From the NCBI RefSeq assembly GCF_949628265.1, contig NC_088789.1, forward strand, positions 34,217,883-34,281,882: DNA of 64,000 bases, given 5' to 3'. This document shows positions 10,145 through 21,190 of this stretch, in pieces. The position numbers were made by a program, and so were the translations under genes. The notes beneath the pieces were generated by a model. That model worked only from the letters and a program-made list of their open reading frames with translations, was not told where the DNA came from and did not search any database. Numbering within the stretch: position 1 is the stretch's first letter; every line of letters begins with the position of its first letter. This DNA is from Cloeon dipterum. Its lineage: Eukaryota > Arthropoda > Insecta > Ephemeroptera > Baetidae.

Positions 10145-10754
10145 TTAATACCCTGCTGAACGGAGTTGTACATTTATTGAAGCTCCGTTATTAACGTATT
10201 GCTGCCAATTCTCCTTGAAATAAGAATTCACTCGGGCTCGGTAATTGACCAAAACAAAGATCAAACAATAGTCGAGTAAAAGAGAAAAGAACAGAATGAT
10301 TTCTAGAGCCTCTGGTCGCTTCCTGAAGGAGCCTTGCTGGAAGCTGAAACTCAGATGCTGAGGGCAGTCAGCTGAAATGAAACATTCGATAAATTAAATT
10401 AGGAAATTTTAAAATAAAAATGTTTACCAACAGTACTGTGGCAATTGACTGTGAAGGATTCGCTCTCGGTGTAATTAGAAATGGTGCAGCCGCACTTTGA
10501 GATCAATTCGTCTTTGTTAGAACAAATGTTTTCATTCCGAGTTGCGTTGTACCGGCAAAAGCTGATTGCATTTTCTTCTTCTGAAAAAATATATCCATCC
10601 GTTAATGATTCAAAGAAATGACTGCAAATTTAATACCGCTGGCGCCTAGCTGGAGTTTCCAGTTGCTAATTCGATTATTTTCGAACTCGAACGTCGCACC
10701 GACTGAGCACAGAGTCAGGATCAGGAGAAATACCAGGTTAATAATGTCCGCCAT
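10145..10754 (-). CDS. Member 5: short-tail cysteine-rich type I membrane protein
   Basis: Exons 10637-10754, 10428-10580 and 10145-10371 join to 165 residues with two phase-1 GT-AG introns. Residues 1-22 (MADIINLVFLLILTLCSV) are a signal peptide. FEFENNRISNWKLQLG is the exon-1 signature. Exon 2 (about 41-90) starts EEENAISFCRYNAT and keeps Cys, CGC and Cys in the order C-x10-C-x9-C-x-C-x14-C-x6-C. Exon 3 begins DCPQHLSFSFQQGS. A membrane segment at about 115-134 (IILFFSLLLDYCLIFVLVNY) is followed by a basic turn RAR and a tail of about 31 residues with no known motif. Members 2 and 6 share most of its ectodomain, but its membrane segment and tail are unlike theirs although they are coded by the same exon, so replacement has occurred even inside exon 3. 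Confidence 0.86.
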
Positions 10755-10972
10755 CTTTGGCTTCGTCAATCAGATCTGTGAAACATTTTTTTCAAATTAA
10801 ATTAAACTGGCCATCATAGCGGATTCACTTCAGGAATCAAATTAGGAAATAAAGTAAACTTCAATGATGCAAAAAATAGCAAAAGATCGCGAAATTATCC
10901 ATAAATTACGTTACTGAAGTTATAATACAGTTAACGCGGAAGAGACTGTGGAGGTAAAAATTCAATTCTTAC

Positions 10973-11060
10973 TTTGAGTGGTAGATCAGAGGCGCAGGAT
11001 TGACGTTACTCGGCCGAAGACAGAAATCCATCTGCTGGTCTTGTCGGGTGAATTCCACCA
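10973..11060 (-). promoter_or_regulatory. Possible noncoding first exon of member 5
   Basis: A CTCAAA|GTAAGA donor ends at 10973, and a CACAG|ATCTGATTG acceptor lies just before the coding exon near 10773. No initiator was identified, so the upstream limit is a guess. Confidence 0.25.
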
Positions 11061-11704
11061 CTCGGAAAAGGAGGAGGGGAGCAGAATTCACTCGGAGGGT
11101 GTTTCGTGTTTCATGCCAGACCGAGATTGGAAAAATACATTTTAGGGCGTTGAAGACGCCAAAGCTTCTTCAAGTTCGACATTACCGGAAAAATATTGAA
11201 AAGCCAAATTTTAAATGAAACGGTATTTTCTTCCATAGCGGGGGTGAAATAAAAATCCCTACAAGTGGTTCAGCGGCCTGCAGGCGGCCTTGGCACTTGG
11301 CAGTCACGCATCTAGCCGAACGAACGGGAGAAGACGAAAACGAGCAGCTGTGGCTTTTTAGAGTGAAATAAAAAGTGCATGGCGTGCGGCGCCCCCGAAC
11401 TGTAAAATAAGAGGGAACGACGACGGCGGAGAACGCCAAATTTTCTGGTTTCGCTGTCCGCCAACATAAATTAACCGAAATCATCTCTTTTATATTAAAA
11501 TATGATCTTCAAGATCGTGAAAATACGCGGAAAAATTGACTATTTAGCTATTTATACCCCAATAATTTAAGCAATTTTGTTTAGAATTTACGGAATATTG
11601 GTAAAATAAATTGAAATTCGAGTTTTTGCTTGATATAATTCAAACAGATCGACACTGCACACCATTTATTAATTTCTTGAAAAAAATAAATTAGAAATTA
11701 GCGG
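11061..11704. other. Intergenic
   Basis: Nothing supported. Short frames at 11000-11218 and 11182-11484 lack any family signature and lie on opposite strands. Confidence 0.35.
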
Positions 11705-11960
11705 CCACTGCGTGAATGCTGAAGCCATCTAGCGGCTGGTTTGGCAACTCTCTGAAGATAAGCAAATAACTGGCCTTGGAATTATTTCTCTCCCTGCCGT
11801 GCGAGTGTGTGTGACACACTAACCCAGACTCTCCCATTCATCCCTGCCTCGAATTCTCGGGTTCATTGTGCTCATCCGTGCTTTCCCTTTCAACTCCCGT
11901 AAGCAAACCTGCGTTGATTGTGCGTGTGCCTCCGATAGCCTTGATTAAAGTTCATTTTTC
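11705..11960 (-). mobile_element. SINE-like repeat Sn1, minus copy, degraded
   Basis: Reverse-complement blocks are in family order: GCCATCTAGCGG, GGCCTTGGAATTATTTCTCTC, GTGCGTGTGCCTCCGATAGCC. Many mismatches suggest an old copy. Confidence 0.55.
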
Positions 11961-12474
11961 ACCCTTAACACACTAATTATTTCATACAGCAGTTTATTTT
12001 ATCAGGTTTTTATGCCGTATAATATAAAACCATCAGTTTCCGCCACTGTGCGCTTAACGGATTCAAATCTCCGAGGAATATGATTGGCTCATTTCCAGCA
12101 CGCCTCTCCCGCTGTTGGGAAGACAGACAGGAGAACAAAATATCTTAATAGACTTTGGTTTTGAACGTGATAACTGATTATATTATTATTTAATATATAA
12201 AATTGTAGTATTATTTACATATTAAAAAGCCAGAACTCATAAATAGTATGTAAAAATCAAAGTATGTCTCATAAACTAAGGAACTCCTTTGCTTAAGCCT
12301 CTTGCCACTCCCACCTGTTTGTTTATATTCTTGCTCTAACGCTCTTGGACTAAATCAAGCCCGGCAGCTCTGAGACTCTGAGACAGTGTCCGATGGCTGT
12401 TGGAACTTTCAATGAGTGCCACATGGACAAGCAGAGGTACTCTACTCCTTTTCCGGACAAGAATCGGATGAAAA

Positions 12475-12832
12475 ATGGGACATAACTCGATTGTAATACA
12501 TAGTGATGATCTTTGGCCGACAGGGGACAGGGCGATGCACTTTGCTCATGGAAAAAACCTGCCGGAGCCGAGGCTGCTAAATGAGATGCCGTTCAACATG
12601 CACCTGCGGCCCACCGATATTTTCTTCCAAAGGTGCCAAAGTGGCCAGACAGACTTCGATGCAAGAGCGAGAATCATTCAGGGGTGCGCCCTGCGAGGGG
12701 ACAACATGGCACACCCCCAAAAAGAACCGAAGCGCCTTTTCATACAGGGTATGCAAGCCCTGGAACGACCTGCCACCAAGTTTGAAGGACTGTGATGCAC
12801 CAAAATTCCCCACCTTCTGGTGCAATTTTTAA
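12475..12832 (+). mobile_element. 3' end of a non-LTR retrotransposon reverse transcriptase ORF (remnant)
   Basis: The frame at 12581-12832 ends RSAFSYRVCKPWNDLPPSL plus a short tail. This is the usual C-terminus of many LINE reverse-transcriptase ORFs, where a (F/S)xxRxxxxWNxLP motif lies just before the stop. A longer frame at 12475-12795 overlaps it in another phase and looks like a shadow. No catalytic YADD core was seen, so it is a 5'-truncated copy. Confidence 0.5.
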
Positions 12833-13019
12833 AGGGTTTGTGAGTGTTTAATTTATTAATTTGCGGCATGTGACAACAGCAAATCATTTTTTTGTTTCTG
12901 GCGTTAATGCAGATCCTGCTTGTCATTTCTCGCCTTTCTTCATTAATAATTTTAATAATTTATGCATTTAAATATTTAAAATGAGCAATAAACAGGTTTA
13001 AAGTTTATATATTTTAATT

Positions 13020-14450
13020 TTTAATTAAAATTTTGGGTTTCGCAGGATGACTGTTGGATGGACTACCTTGTCCGACAACTGAACTCTACCGGTCCACTAG
13101 AAGACAAGGAGGGCTCCGAGCCTGGACACAAAATGCAGCAAAAGGAATTCGAGGACCGATGACTCCGCGGTCGTGGCTCTCCTGAAGTGTCCGCGGTGGC
13201 TTCGAGTGAGCGGCCGCAGACTCACAGTTGGGTGAACGAAAAGTTCCTCCCCTTTCCGTCGTAAAATGAACAAGAAAAAGTTCCAGCGTGAATGTGAATG
13301 TGAGCCACACACAGTGCCTTTTTTACTTTTTTAACTTTAATTTGCTGATTTTAGATGCTCCGGTGCTTATTGTGTGGCTGCTCCATGATGACATAAATTG
13401 CGACTTGTTGGACATTGAAAAAGTCACCAAGCACGTCGCAAAACCTGACAAAACAAGAATTTTGGTACCGGAAAATAACTAGGGTTGAAAAAATCGGTAA
13501 GAAATAAATGAGAGCCAAGTTTTTTTTTACTCTTTTTATCCCTGTCCTCGGAGCGGGAAGTGCGCGCACTGTGTTAGCACGAATGCTGAAACCCGGGTCC
13601 CAATAACACCGCGAACGGATAACATGGGCGCACAGGGACCCAGCCCACTCAAGGGCCACTTGCCTCCGCACCGAGGATTTTTTTTTTTTTTTTTTTGAAA
13701 CGCTAGACATTTGTCCCGTGAAGCCAAATCACGCATGCTGGAAAGGTGCAAAGCAGCAAGTAGCGAGTCGGCGCCGGTGCGCCTCCCAGCCCATTGAGCA
13801 ATTCGAGTCACTAAACTAACCACTTTTTGCCATCTCTGACATTGGGTAGCCAGTATTAGATCTCCGAACTGCTCAAATACCTCACATTGCTTTGACACTC
13901 CTGAGAGTGCCTTATTAATAATGCGAGCCAACGGGCTGGTATTTGCACTTTATTATCTGCTCCTTGATCTGCAGAAACTTGCTTTTATCCTTTATTAAAT
14001 AAAAATACCGTAAACAAATGGATATCATTGTTCGTTGCATTTTCTGCAGGTAGAATTTGGGCTGGCAGCCAGTCTTCGAGCACCGCGAGGCCCATGCAGA
14101 GGCACTTGGAGTCAAGCTGAGGGCTGCGTGGATCATTTTAAGAGCCAGGGAGTGCTGGAAAAAAGGAAAAACGCCCGATTTCGATGCACCGGTGTCCTGA
14201 TGGTGTACACGGCCTTGGAACATAGCAAAAAGTATGCTCTAAGTGGTTTTCTTCTGATTAGGAGTGCTGGAGGCGCACGTCAGAGACAGCCACGCGTGAT
14301 GATGACCACCCTGAAAGATTGCTCCGGTGCTTTTGATTGCAATTACAGACTGAGCAGGAAAAACAAAAAATGAGCCTGAGACCATTATGATGGTGAAGAG
14401 AAAATTTATTTACCGAAATTAAGAATTAAATTGATTCAAAATGCATTTTT
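13020..14450 (+). repeat. Dispersed repeat Rp5, copy 1, split by an Sn2 insertion
   Basis: Diverged blocks are shared in order with 59670-60480: GAATGTGAGCCACAC, TTTGCTGATTTTAGA, ATTATGACATAAATTGCGA-like, ACCGGAAAATAACTA, GTCTTCGAGCACC, GAGGGCTGCGTGGA, CCTGATGGTG and a GACTGAG end. Short open stretches (for example 13046-13160, reading DDCWMDYLVRQLNS) are not kept in the other copy, so it is treated as noncoding or decayed. Origin unknown. Confidence 0.5.
13520..13937 (-). mobile_element. SINE-like repeat Sn2, minus copy
   Basis: Reads on the minus strand from GCCCGTTGGCTCGCATTATT through GGCACTCTCAGGAGTGTCAAAGCAATG to a GGGATAAAAAGAG + A-rich tail. An 18-nt T run at 13680-13696 interrupts it. 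The 131-residue open frame here is a by-product of the repeat. Confidence 0.65.
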
Positions 14451-14523
14451 GCCTAACAAAGGGAGATTCAGAATTTTGTTTTGTGCCTATAAACATGAGA
14501 TTAAAAATTCTTAATTTATAACC

Positions 14524-14908
14524 AGCCCGTTCGCCCGTTGGCTCGCATTGTTAAGGCACTCTCAGGAGTGTCAAAGCAATGGGAGGTATTTGAGCAGTTG
14601 GGAGATCTAATACTGGCTACCCAATGTCAGAAATGGCAAAAAGTGGTTAGTTTAGTGACTCGAATCGCTCAAATTGCTCAACGGGCTGGTTTGCACCTTT
14701 CCAGCATGCGTGATTTGGCTTCACGGGACGAATGTCTAGCGTTTCAATGCAGTCCTCGGTGCGGAGGCAAGTGGCCCTTGAGTGGGCTGGGTCCCTGTGC
14801 GGCCTGGTGCGCCCATTCAATCCGTTCGCGGTGTTATTGGGACCCGGGTTTCAGCATTTGTGCTTCCCGGCACTCGGACAGGGATAAAAAGAGCAAAAAA
14901 AAATATTG
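14524..14908 (+). mobile_element. SINE-like repeat Sn2, plus copy
   Basis: Same head and A-rich tail as the other Sn2 copies, with an internal deletion after ATTGCTCAACGGGCTGG, where the 49.7-kb copy has about 40 bp more. Confidence 0.7.
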
Positions 14909-14909
14909 A

Positions 14910-15365
14910 GCGTTAAATTTAAAAATTTAGAACCTAAAATTGTCCTCGGCGTATATCGCTGTGGCAGTTAGTTACTTCGGACAAAGAGTTGAATTTAATA
15001 ATTTTAATTTTACAGTAATTTTTGCAACACGAATTTTTGTTTCATTGTGAGCAGCACGTTATTCCGTAATAGACGCAATAACAATAACGATTTACCACCA
15101 TTACCCTCCAATAATTGATCCAAAGCTGTTTTTTTCTAATGCCACATTTTCCGTTTTTTCAAAGAAATAAAAGTTAATTACTTGTAAGCATTTTATGATT
15201 AATCATCTGTTTTATTTAATAAAGGTTAGACGTCACCAATGATACAAGCCCAATACATTTAAATCACTCCTCACTATTTATTTTAAGCGAAATAAAATGT
15301 GTATAATAAAATATACAATAAAACCAGTAATTTTGACTTAGAAAATACATAAAAGTAATGGTTAT
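14910..15365. other. Intergenic
   Basis: AT-rich, no supported feature. Confidence 0.35.
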
Positions 15366-15590
15366 TTGAGATATGTTGCCAAAATCATACACGATTTTGA
15401 TTTATTAAGCAGGTCCAGAGAGCGCATCGGATGCAACACCAGTCTCCTGGCGCTGTTCCTAAAAGAGTCTCACAACTGTTGCCGGAGATCTGTAAGAATT
15501 AGGACTCGAGTCTCAACGGACATTCGGAGATCAGATATTTTCCCACTAATTATACTGAACAAACCTCTCTTTTATAGTGTTTCGTTATAA
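15366..15590 (+). mobile_element. Non-LTR retrotransposon 3' remnant
   Basis: The reading IHDFDLLSRSRERIGCNTSLLAL parallels MHDVDLLGRSRAHRMRLLAP at 61.6 kb, and the later RTRVS...FPLIILNK resembles the Arg-rich C-terminus of LINE reverse-transcriptase ORFs. Weak evidence alone; the pairing of the two sites is what supports it. Confidence 0.4.
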
Positions 15591-16981
15591 TTTATAATAT
15601 TTTGGTATTGATTGTGGGCAAGTGCGGGGCAAAGCATGAAAAGAAACAAAGTTGAAACTAAATTGACCATCAGTTTGAAGAAAAAAAAGAGTCTAGATGG
15701 CCAAAATACAATTTGCGAAGCAGGAAAACACGGATCGGAGAGGCTGTGAGTTGCGAGTTAGAGGCCTGCTACTGCTATGTGCTGCATAATGATGGCCTTG
15801 AGTCTTGACACTCGCGGCGAGTTAACTAAATGAGCTGTGAGAGAAGAGAAAAAAAGAGCAGCTAGCTGAAAGTGGGATTGAGGCAACAACAGCAATGCCG
15901 CACACGCAAAAGATGAACTCATAAAACCGGACGCACGGAGAAAAATACTTGATATATGTTTGTTGGTTAATATAACGAATTAATTTGATCTTTTCATAAA
16001 ATCTTCGAATTTTTTGAATATTTATAGTCTTTATTAATTGATATTTTGCCATGCTTTGAGAAAATCTTTCATTTTTAATTATATCAAACTTATTGTTGAG
16101 TAAATGATATCGCTTTAAAAACTAAAAAACTAAATGTTTCCTGCTCAACCCTACAACCTTTTTATACACAAACCCTTCGTTGAAGGTTTGTAGCGTTACA
16201 AGAAGTGCATGTTCTACATATTCAGACCAGACGAAAATATAAATTTTGTAAATATTTAAACCAGATGGCGAATGGTCTTTGTCGACAGAGCACGCATCCG
16301 CCCCCGACTTTTTGCTTGCCAGACGCTATTATCAAAATCAGCAATGCAAATTCATTTATTTTTTGAATTCCACAGCCTGAGAACTAAAAGTAATTCCATC
16401 GAATAATAAATTTCCTTCCTCGATGAATTATTTCACTTGTGGTGTAAGAACACGTTCTGTAAAAGCTCAAAGTTTCCTCTTCAGCGAACTGACAACCTTG
16501 AATATACAGAGAGACCCCTGCTCCCTAGGCTGCCGTTGAAAGATTAATTTTTTAAGATAGACTTTGTGAACCCTGAACCCCACGCAATGATGGTGCGAAA
16601 GTATTGCGTGGCAAAACGCAAGATGTGTGCCTGTTAGCATTTCAAAAAATGATTAACATACAAACACGAAAAAACAGTATGAAACGTTGACTTTTAGTGT
16701 GAATATATTGTACATAAAGCTTTATTTTACTCTTTTGCTTGATTATCCGCCCAAAACGTCAAACACTGAGCATGACCCACAAACTCTTCTAATAATATAT
16801 AAAAGACTGGGAACATCATTTGTGAGTTAGTCACTGCAAAAACTGCACTTATTGTGGCTGCGCCAATCGTACCAAAAGTCTAATAAACACCATAAAAATG
16901 GCGGCAAGGGCTATCGTCTCAAGTGGTCTAAGCCACAATTTAATTAAATAGAAATTAGATTAATTTCTCTATAAAAACAAA
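15591..16981. other. Intergenic with repeats Rp10 and Rp6
   Basis: 15780-15945 is an Rp10 copy. 16200-16520 is an Rp6 copy (GCACGCATCCGCC, GACTTTTTGCTTGCCAG, CAGCCTGAGAA blocks, shared with 23.2, 39.7, 55.8 and 56.6 kb). A TATATAAAAG at about 16796 on the plus strand has no gene I can attach to it. Confidence 0.4.
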
Positions 16982-17210
16982 CTATCTCTTATAAGAAAAA
17001 ATATAAGCTTTGGAACTGTGTAGGAGGAAATAAATTATGGTAGATCGGTTAGATCGCTCTTGCGACTCCGCAACAGAATAACAAGCGGCGAAAATAGCTT
17101 CAGCAGGCGCCAAGGGAAATTCAAGACCGCGTGATACTGAAGCGGCCGAAGCGGCTGTGAGTGGTAGGATAAAACAGGCAAGTGCGCTGCTCACTAAGAG
17201 GAAAAAATTT
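16982..17210 (-). CDS. Possible exon of a small secreted protein (low confidence)
   Basis: On the minus strand a TTTTCCTCTTAG acceptor-like site is followed by a frame reading SSALACFILPLTAASAASVSR, which looks like the hydrophobic core and cleavage zone of a signal peptide. About 55 further residues with several Ser and Arg run to a stop at 16982. No in-frame ATG precedes the core in the genomic frame, so an upstream exon would have to supply it. The product has one Cys after the hydrophobic core and no known motif. Chance open frame is a serious alternative; no second copy exists in the window to test it. Confidence 0.2.
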
Positions 17211-18332
17211 AGACATTTTCAGCAGTCAGGAGCAGTCCTCGCGGAGTGGAGTGTGTGTACGCCGCTGTTTGGCCAATGGAGGTTTCCCTGCATTGAAAGC
17301 GCTCGCCTTTTTAAGCAAAAGTTGACGGTAAAACTTAATTTTAGTTAAAATCTAGTGTTCGGTAGATTTTTTCTGTGTGCAAATTTACGCTAAGCCTAAA
17401 TTGAAAGCCCCGCAAAACCTAAAAAAAATTGCTGCTCGTCGGTGCCGTGAGTGAAAAATCAAATAGTTTTTTTTAAAAAAAAAATCGCCCTAATTCGCTT
17501 ATGCTGGATCAGGAAAATCTCATACTCAGATTCCCATCATTATTCGTGAATTAGAAGGAGGTATAGGCCAGTAAAATTAGCTGGAAAAAAATGAGAACTA
17601 AAAAAATCATAATTAATTTACTGAAAAAGCATTAAAAACAGGCCTGGGAGCAGATCTCAGGTTGGAGTACCCTGAAAAAGGTCGTAATGGCATTCCAAGT
17701 AAAAGTCCAATCAAACATCTATCCGATGAGGGCTCGTGGTCGACGATTGGATGAACGCTCGAATTTTAACAAAAATAAATAAAACTATATTCCGCATTCG
17801 CACGAGAATGTTACGCGCCACGCGAACAGAAAAAACTCAAAAATCATTAGTTTTAATTTTTGTACGGGCGCGAAATGTTTGAAAATTGGTTTCCAGACAC
17901 GTGCAATGTAGTCGGGGTAAGACTTTTTAAAAGTCTTCTCATTGTCAGTTAAGAAACAATGGCGAATTATTGATTGTCTTACGGAGACAGTGCGAGAATC
18001 ACGTTTTTCGAAGTTTATCTTCTCCTTGGATTTTGATCGGATCGGCTCTTATTTAATCTTAAAGTGACTCTGAATAGTGCGATAGCGTATTGGGCGCACT
18101 AAGCCTATATATAGCCTAAGCGCGGGCTCCACGACAAAAATAATTAATTTCAAAATCACGTTTTCTATAATTTAAAAATTAAATAACTCGTTTCTTATGA
18201 GTCGTACGGTGGAAACCTAAAGTTGCTCAAACTCACCATAAAATTCTAATAAATTTAATTTATTACAAAGAGGGAAGGTGTGAATTAATATCAAAATTTA
18301 TCATATATTTCCTATTTTAAAATGATTCACAG
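17211..18332. other. Intergenic upstream of member 6
   Basis: Should contain the promoter and leader exon of member 6. CTATATATAG at about 18107-18116 is a possible TATA box, but no donor at a fitting distance was certain. CCCTGAAAAAGGTCG at about 17671 also occurs near 33443, next to a foldback fragment. Confidence 0.3.
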
Positions 18333-18353
18333 ATCCGATTTACAACTCCAAAG
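18333..18353 (+). other. 5' UTR part and acceptor of member 6
   Basis: CACAG precedes ATCCGATTTACAACTCC and then the ATG. The acceptor context matches those of members 2 and 5. Confidence 0.45.
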
Positions 18354-19001
18354 ATGATGGACGTGGTTAAAATAAGAAAAGCATCAGCGATATTTCTCCT
18401 GATGGTCCTGACCATGAGCTCAGTCGGTGCGACATTCGAGTTTGAAAATCCATCAATTAGCAACTGGAAACTCATGATTGCCGCAAAAGGTACAAAATCA
18501 TTCATTTAACAAAATTTGACTGAATTTTTCTTCAACTCCACTACAAGAGATAAAATAAATTTAAAACCTAAATTATCTGATATAATTTTTCAGGAGAGGA
18601 AAATATAATCAAGCTTTGCCGGTACAACGCCACTCTGCATGAAAACAATTGCAAAACCAAGGAAGAGTTGCTCTTAATGTGTGGATGCATCATTTCTCAC
18701 ACCGAGAACGAAGTCAATTTGAATTGTCACAGTCTACTCGGTAAAAAATATTTTTAATTTTAAAACATTCTAATTATTTAATTAATCTGTTGTCATTTTA
18801 GCCGACTGCCCTCAGCATCTGAGTCTCACCTTCCAGCAAGGCTCCAAGCTCAGTGAAACAGCTGCAAGCAAAACCCCAATAGTTTCCTGGGTTGTATATC
18901 TATCTCTGGCATTCAACGTCATTTTCTTCCTAATTTCGTTCATCGTGTTCTTAATCAAACGAGAATGTAGGATAAATTTGTTTTACGAGCAGAAGAAATG
19001 A
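18354..19001 (+). CDS. Member 6: short-tail cysteine-rich type I membrane protein
   Basis: Exons 18354-18489, 18594-18740 and 18802-19001 give 160 residues; both introns are GT-AG and phase 1. After MMDVVKIRKAS a hydrophobic core (AIFLLMVLTMSSVGA) makes the signal peptide. FEFENPSISNWKLMI is the exon-1 motif. Exon 2 has LCRYNAT with a sequon, Cys, CGC and Cys (C-x10-C-x9-C-x-C-x12-C-x6-C). Exon 3 reads DCPQHLSLTFQQGSKLSET, close to member 2. A membrane segment at about 121-147 ends in FLIKRE, and the tail of about a dozen residues is basic. The very short tail argues against its own signalling domain; pairing with a tailed member would be one way to signal (inference). It is the only intact plus-strand member, so its block was probably inverted. 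Confidence 0.9.
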
Positions 19002-19055
19002 TTAAAGTAGCATACTGATTGCTATCATTTAGTCGCGCTTTACTGCAATAATTTT

Positions 19056-19061
19056 TAAATA
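19056..19061 (+). terminator. Polyadenylation signal of member 6
   Basis: AATAAA about 55 nt past the stop codon. Confidence 0.45.
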
Positions 19062-20339
19062 AAATTTAAAATACGCATTTTATGAAGAGCTGTAAAAAAG
19101 GACGATTTTTCAGGAAATTTTCCTTTTATTACAAATTTAGACTCTTTTATAATTTAATTGTTGCGTGTTTATCTTCTATTAACACGTTTTTAAAATTATT
19201 GGCTCTTATTACCAATAAATTACTAAAAAAAAATACTAAAGATAATTAAAAGCACCGAATGTTTACATAATTTACGCTTATTAAATAGAAATGAGCAGCA
19301 TGATTGCTAAATTTTTACTTATTTACGCTTTCAATACAAAATATCAAAGAAAATATTGCATTTCTAACTCATAAAATGGTTAACCGTCCAAATTTCATCA
19401 CCCAACTTGAGTATATATTTTTTGAAAAATAAAGAGGTATTTTCGTAATATCTTTGGAGCAGTTTTTCACTCTTTGGAAAGAAATGACGGAGTTATTTTG
19501 GCTTTTGTCTTCATTTAACACCTTTTTTTATTCTGTTAGATGCATTTTGCACTGAGTTTGCGGGCGAATTGGCAACATCTGGTAATAAAAGATAATAGCA
19601 AAACCCCCCACTATCGCCCACCAGATGAGTTTTTTTAGAGGCACCATAGAGGCGACTGCTATTAATCTCCTGTGCTGTGTGAACGAGGGGAATAGGAGTG
19701 TACAAAAAGGCTGAACACTAATCTCAAAGTGGGTTTTAATTGAAATTTCCCTTTGGCACGTTATTTAAATATTGAATGGATATTAAGAAAAATATAATGT
19801 GCGCATGTTTTTCTAACGGTGCGGCCATAAAAGTGCAACATATTTTATTCTTTATAGCTCGCGAAATTTAAAAAAAAAATTCTCGGAAAAGGTGCGGATT
19901 TGGTACAAAGTTGCAACATCGCCTGAAATCAGGATTTCCTCTTGAACAATCAACAACAAAATGCAATTTATTAAAAATAAACAAGTGAATTGCTACATAA
20001 GTGATGTTTGCTGTGATAAGAAGAAAATCAATTCGACTTCATTTTTTTAATGGGGTTCGAGGTTGGAAACGAATATTATAGAAAATGGAATTTATCCTCT
20101 CGTCTCTCTGAGACTCAGGAATTTACACAAAGCCCCCAAGCTTTAGATCAGTTTGGAGGAAGAACGCTATTGCGTCATCAACAGAAGAATGACGTGCTGC
20201 AAAAAGAGCAGATGGCAGATGGAGCGAAACCGCTCGGCAGTTTACTTTTGGCGTGCCTTGGGGAGTGGTGCGGGAAAAAAAGCCAAACGTTGTGTCATGA
20301 ATTTATGTACCGTGTAAGCTCGCCTGCTCAAAAAAGCAA
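19062..20339. other. Intergenic
   Basis: AT-rich. A 125-residue open frame at 20050-20427 shows no motif, and its end lies in repeat Rp7/Rp2, so it is not called. Confidence 0.35.
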
Positions 20340-20930
20340 GGTATTGTTTGCAGGGGAAGCTCAAACGGCCAAACGCAGCGGCGCCCTAACACGAACTCCC
20401 TCGCACTCTTCGCATTTTAAGACATAAGATAAGCGGATCACGTGCTGCGCAACCTGAGTCGCACCTGACACCTGAGATTTGAGACACAAAAGGGGCAACA
20501 TTATATTTTTCACAAGATATTGCCAATCGATCAATCTCCACCAGCCGATGTGAAACCAGAACCATCAAGATTGCAGGACATTATTATTTTTTTAATCAGA
20601 AAAAAAAATTGAAAATATAAATTTGATACACGCACCATACTGAGAGAAATAAAAAATAAATAAAAAATCATAGAGTTAAAAACATTAGCTATGGCAGAGT
20701 GAGACGAATACTTAAAAATTTTCTGGCCCAAAATAGAAAAATAAATGCTATCAAAATTGACAAAGATTTCAGATGAGATCCATTTCTGGCGTTTGGAGTC
20801 CAACGGTGAATGGCTAAACCCTGGAGAGTTTTTAAATGAAATTGGGTATTCAAAATTAATTATGCAATTTTAGGCACGAAAAAAACTAATGCGCGCAGCC
20901 TTAGTGATTTATTTATATAAATTGTTTTGC
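20340..20930 (+). repeat. Rp7 fragment followed by Rp2, copy 1
   Basis: 20341-20400 carries the TTTGCAG.GGAAGCTCAA.CGG Rp7 block. From about 20420 the sequence matches 24785-25260 and 35925-36260: GAGACAC.AAAGGGGCAAC, CAAGATATTGCCAATCGAT, GATTGCAGGAC, GGCGTTTGG. It runs directly into Sn1, as in the other copies, so Rp2 and Sn1 may be one composite element. Confidence 0.55.
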
Positions 20931-21190
20931 GATTAGAGGCTCCTAACGAGGCGCACGCAAGCAACGCCGATTTGCTTGCTGGAGTTAAAAAGGGAAAGTT
21001 TACGGCCCGAGCACAACGAACAATGAACCCCGCAACGCGAGCCAAGAAGAAGAGAGGATGGGATTAGGTTAGTGGGTCACAACACACAGCGACGAAGCGA
21101 CACGCAGAGAGAAAAAAAGATAAATAAATTGCCACGGCCCCAGCTTTTCCTCCTTCAGAGAGTTGCCAAACCGCACGATGACCTCAGTTT
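20931..21190 (+). mobile_element. SINE-like repeat Sn1 (with Rp2)
   Basis: GAGGCTCCTAACGAGGCGCACG start and GCACGATGACCTCAG-type end are present; the middle is shortened. Confidence 0.55.

Noticed and set aside
12475-12795. 106-residue frame
   Set aside because: The overlapping frame with the WNDLPPSL ending fits a LINE tail better; this one is the shadow.
13536-13931. 131-residue frame, with relatives at 14538-14909, 49725-50093 and 51356-51619
   Set aside because: All lie in copies of the SINE-like repeat Sn2, and the frame shifts between copies.
20050-20427. 125-residue plus frame
   Set aside because: No motif; its last third is repeat sequence.
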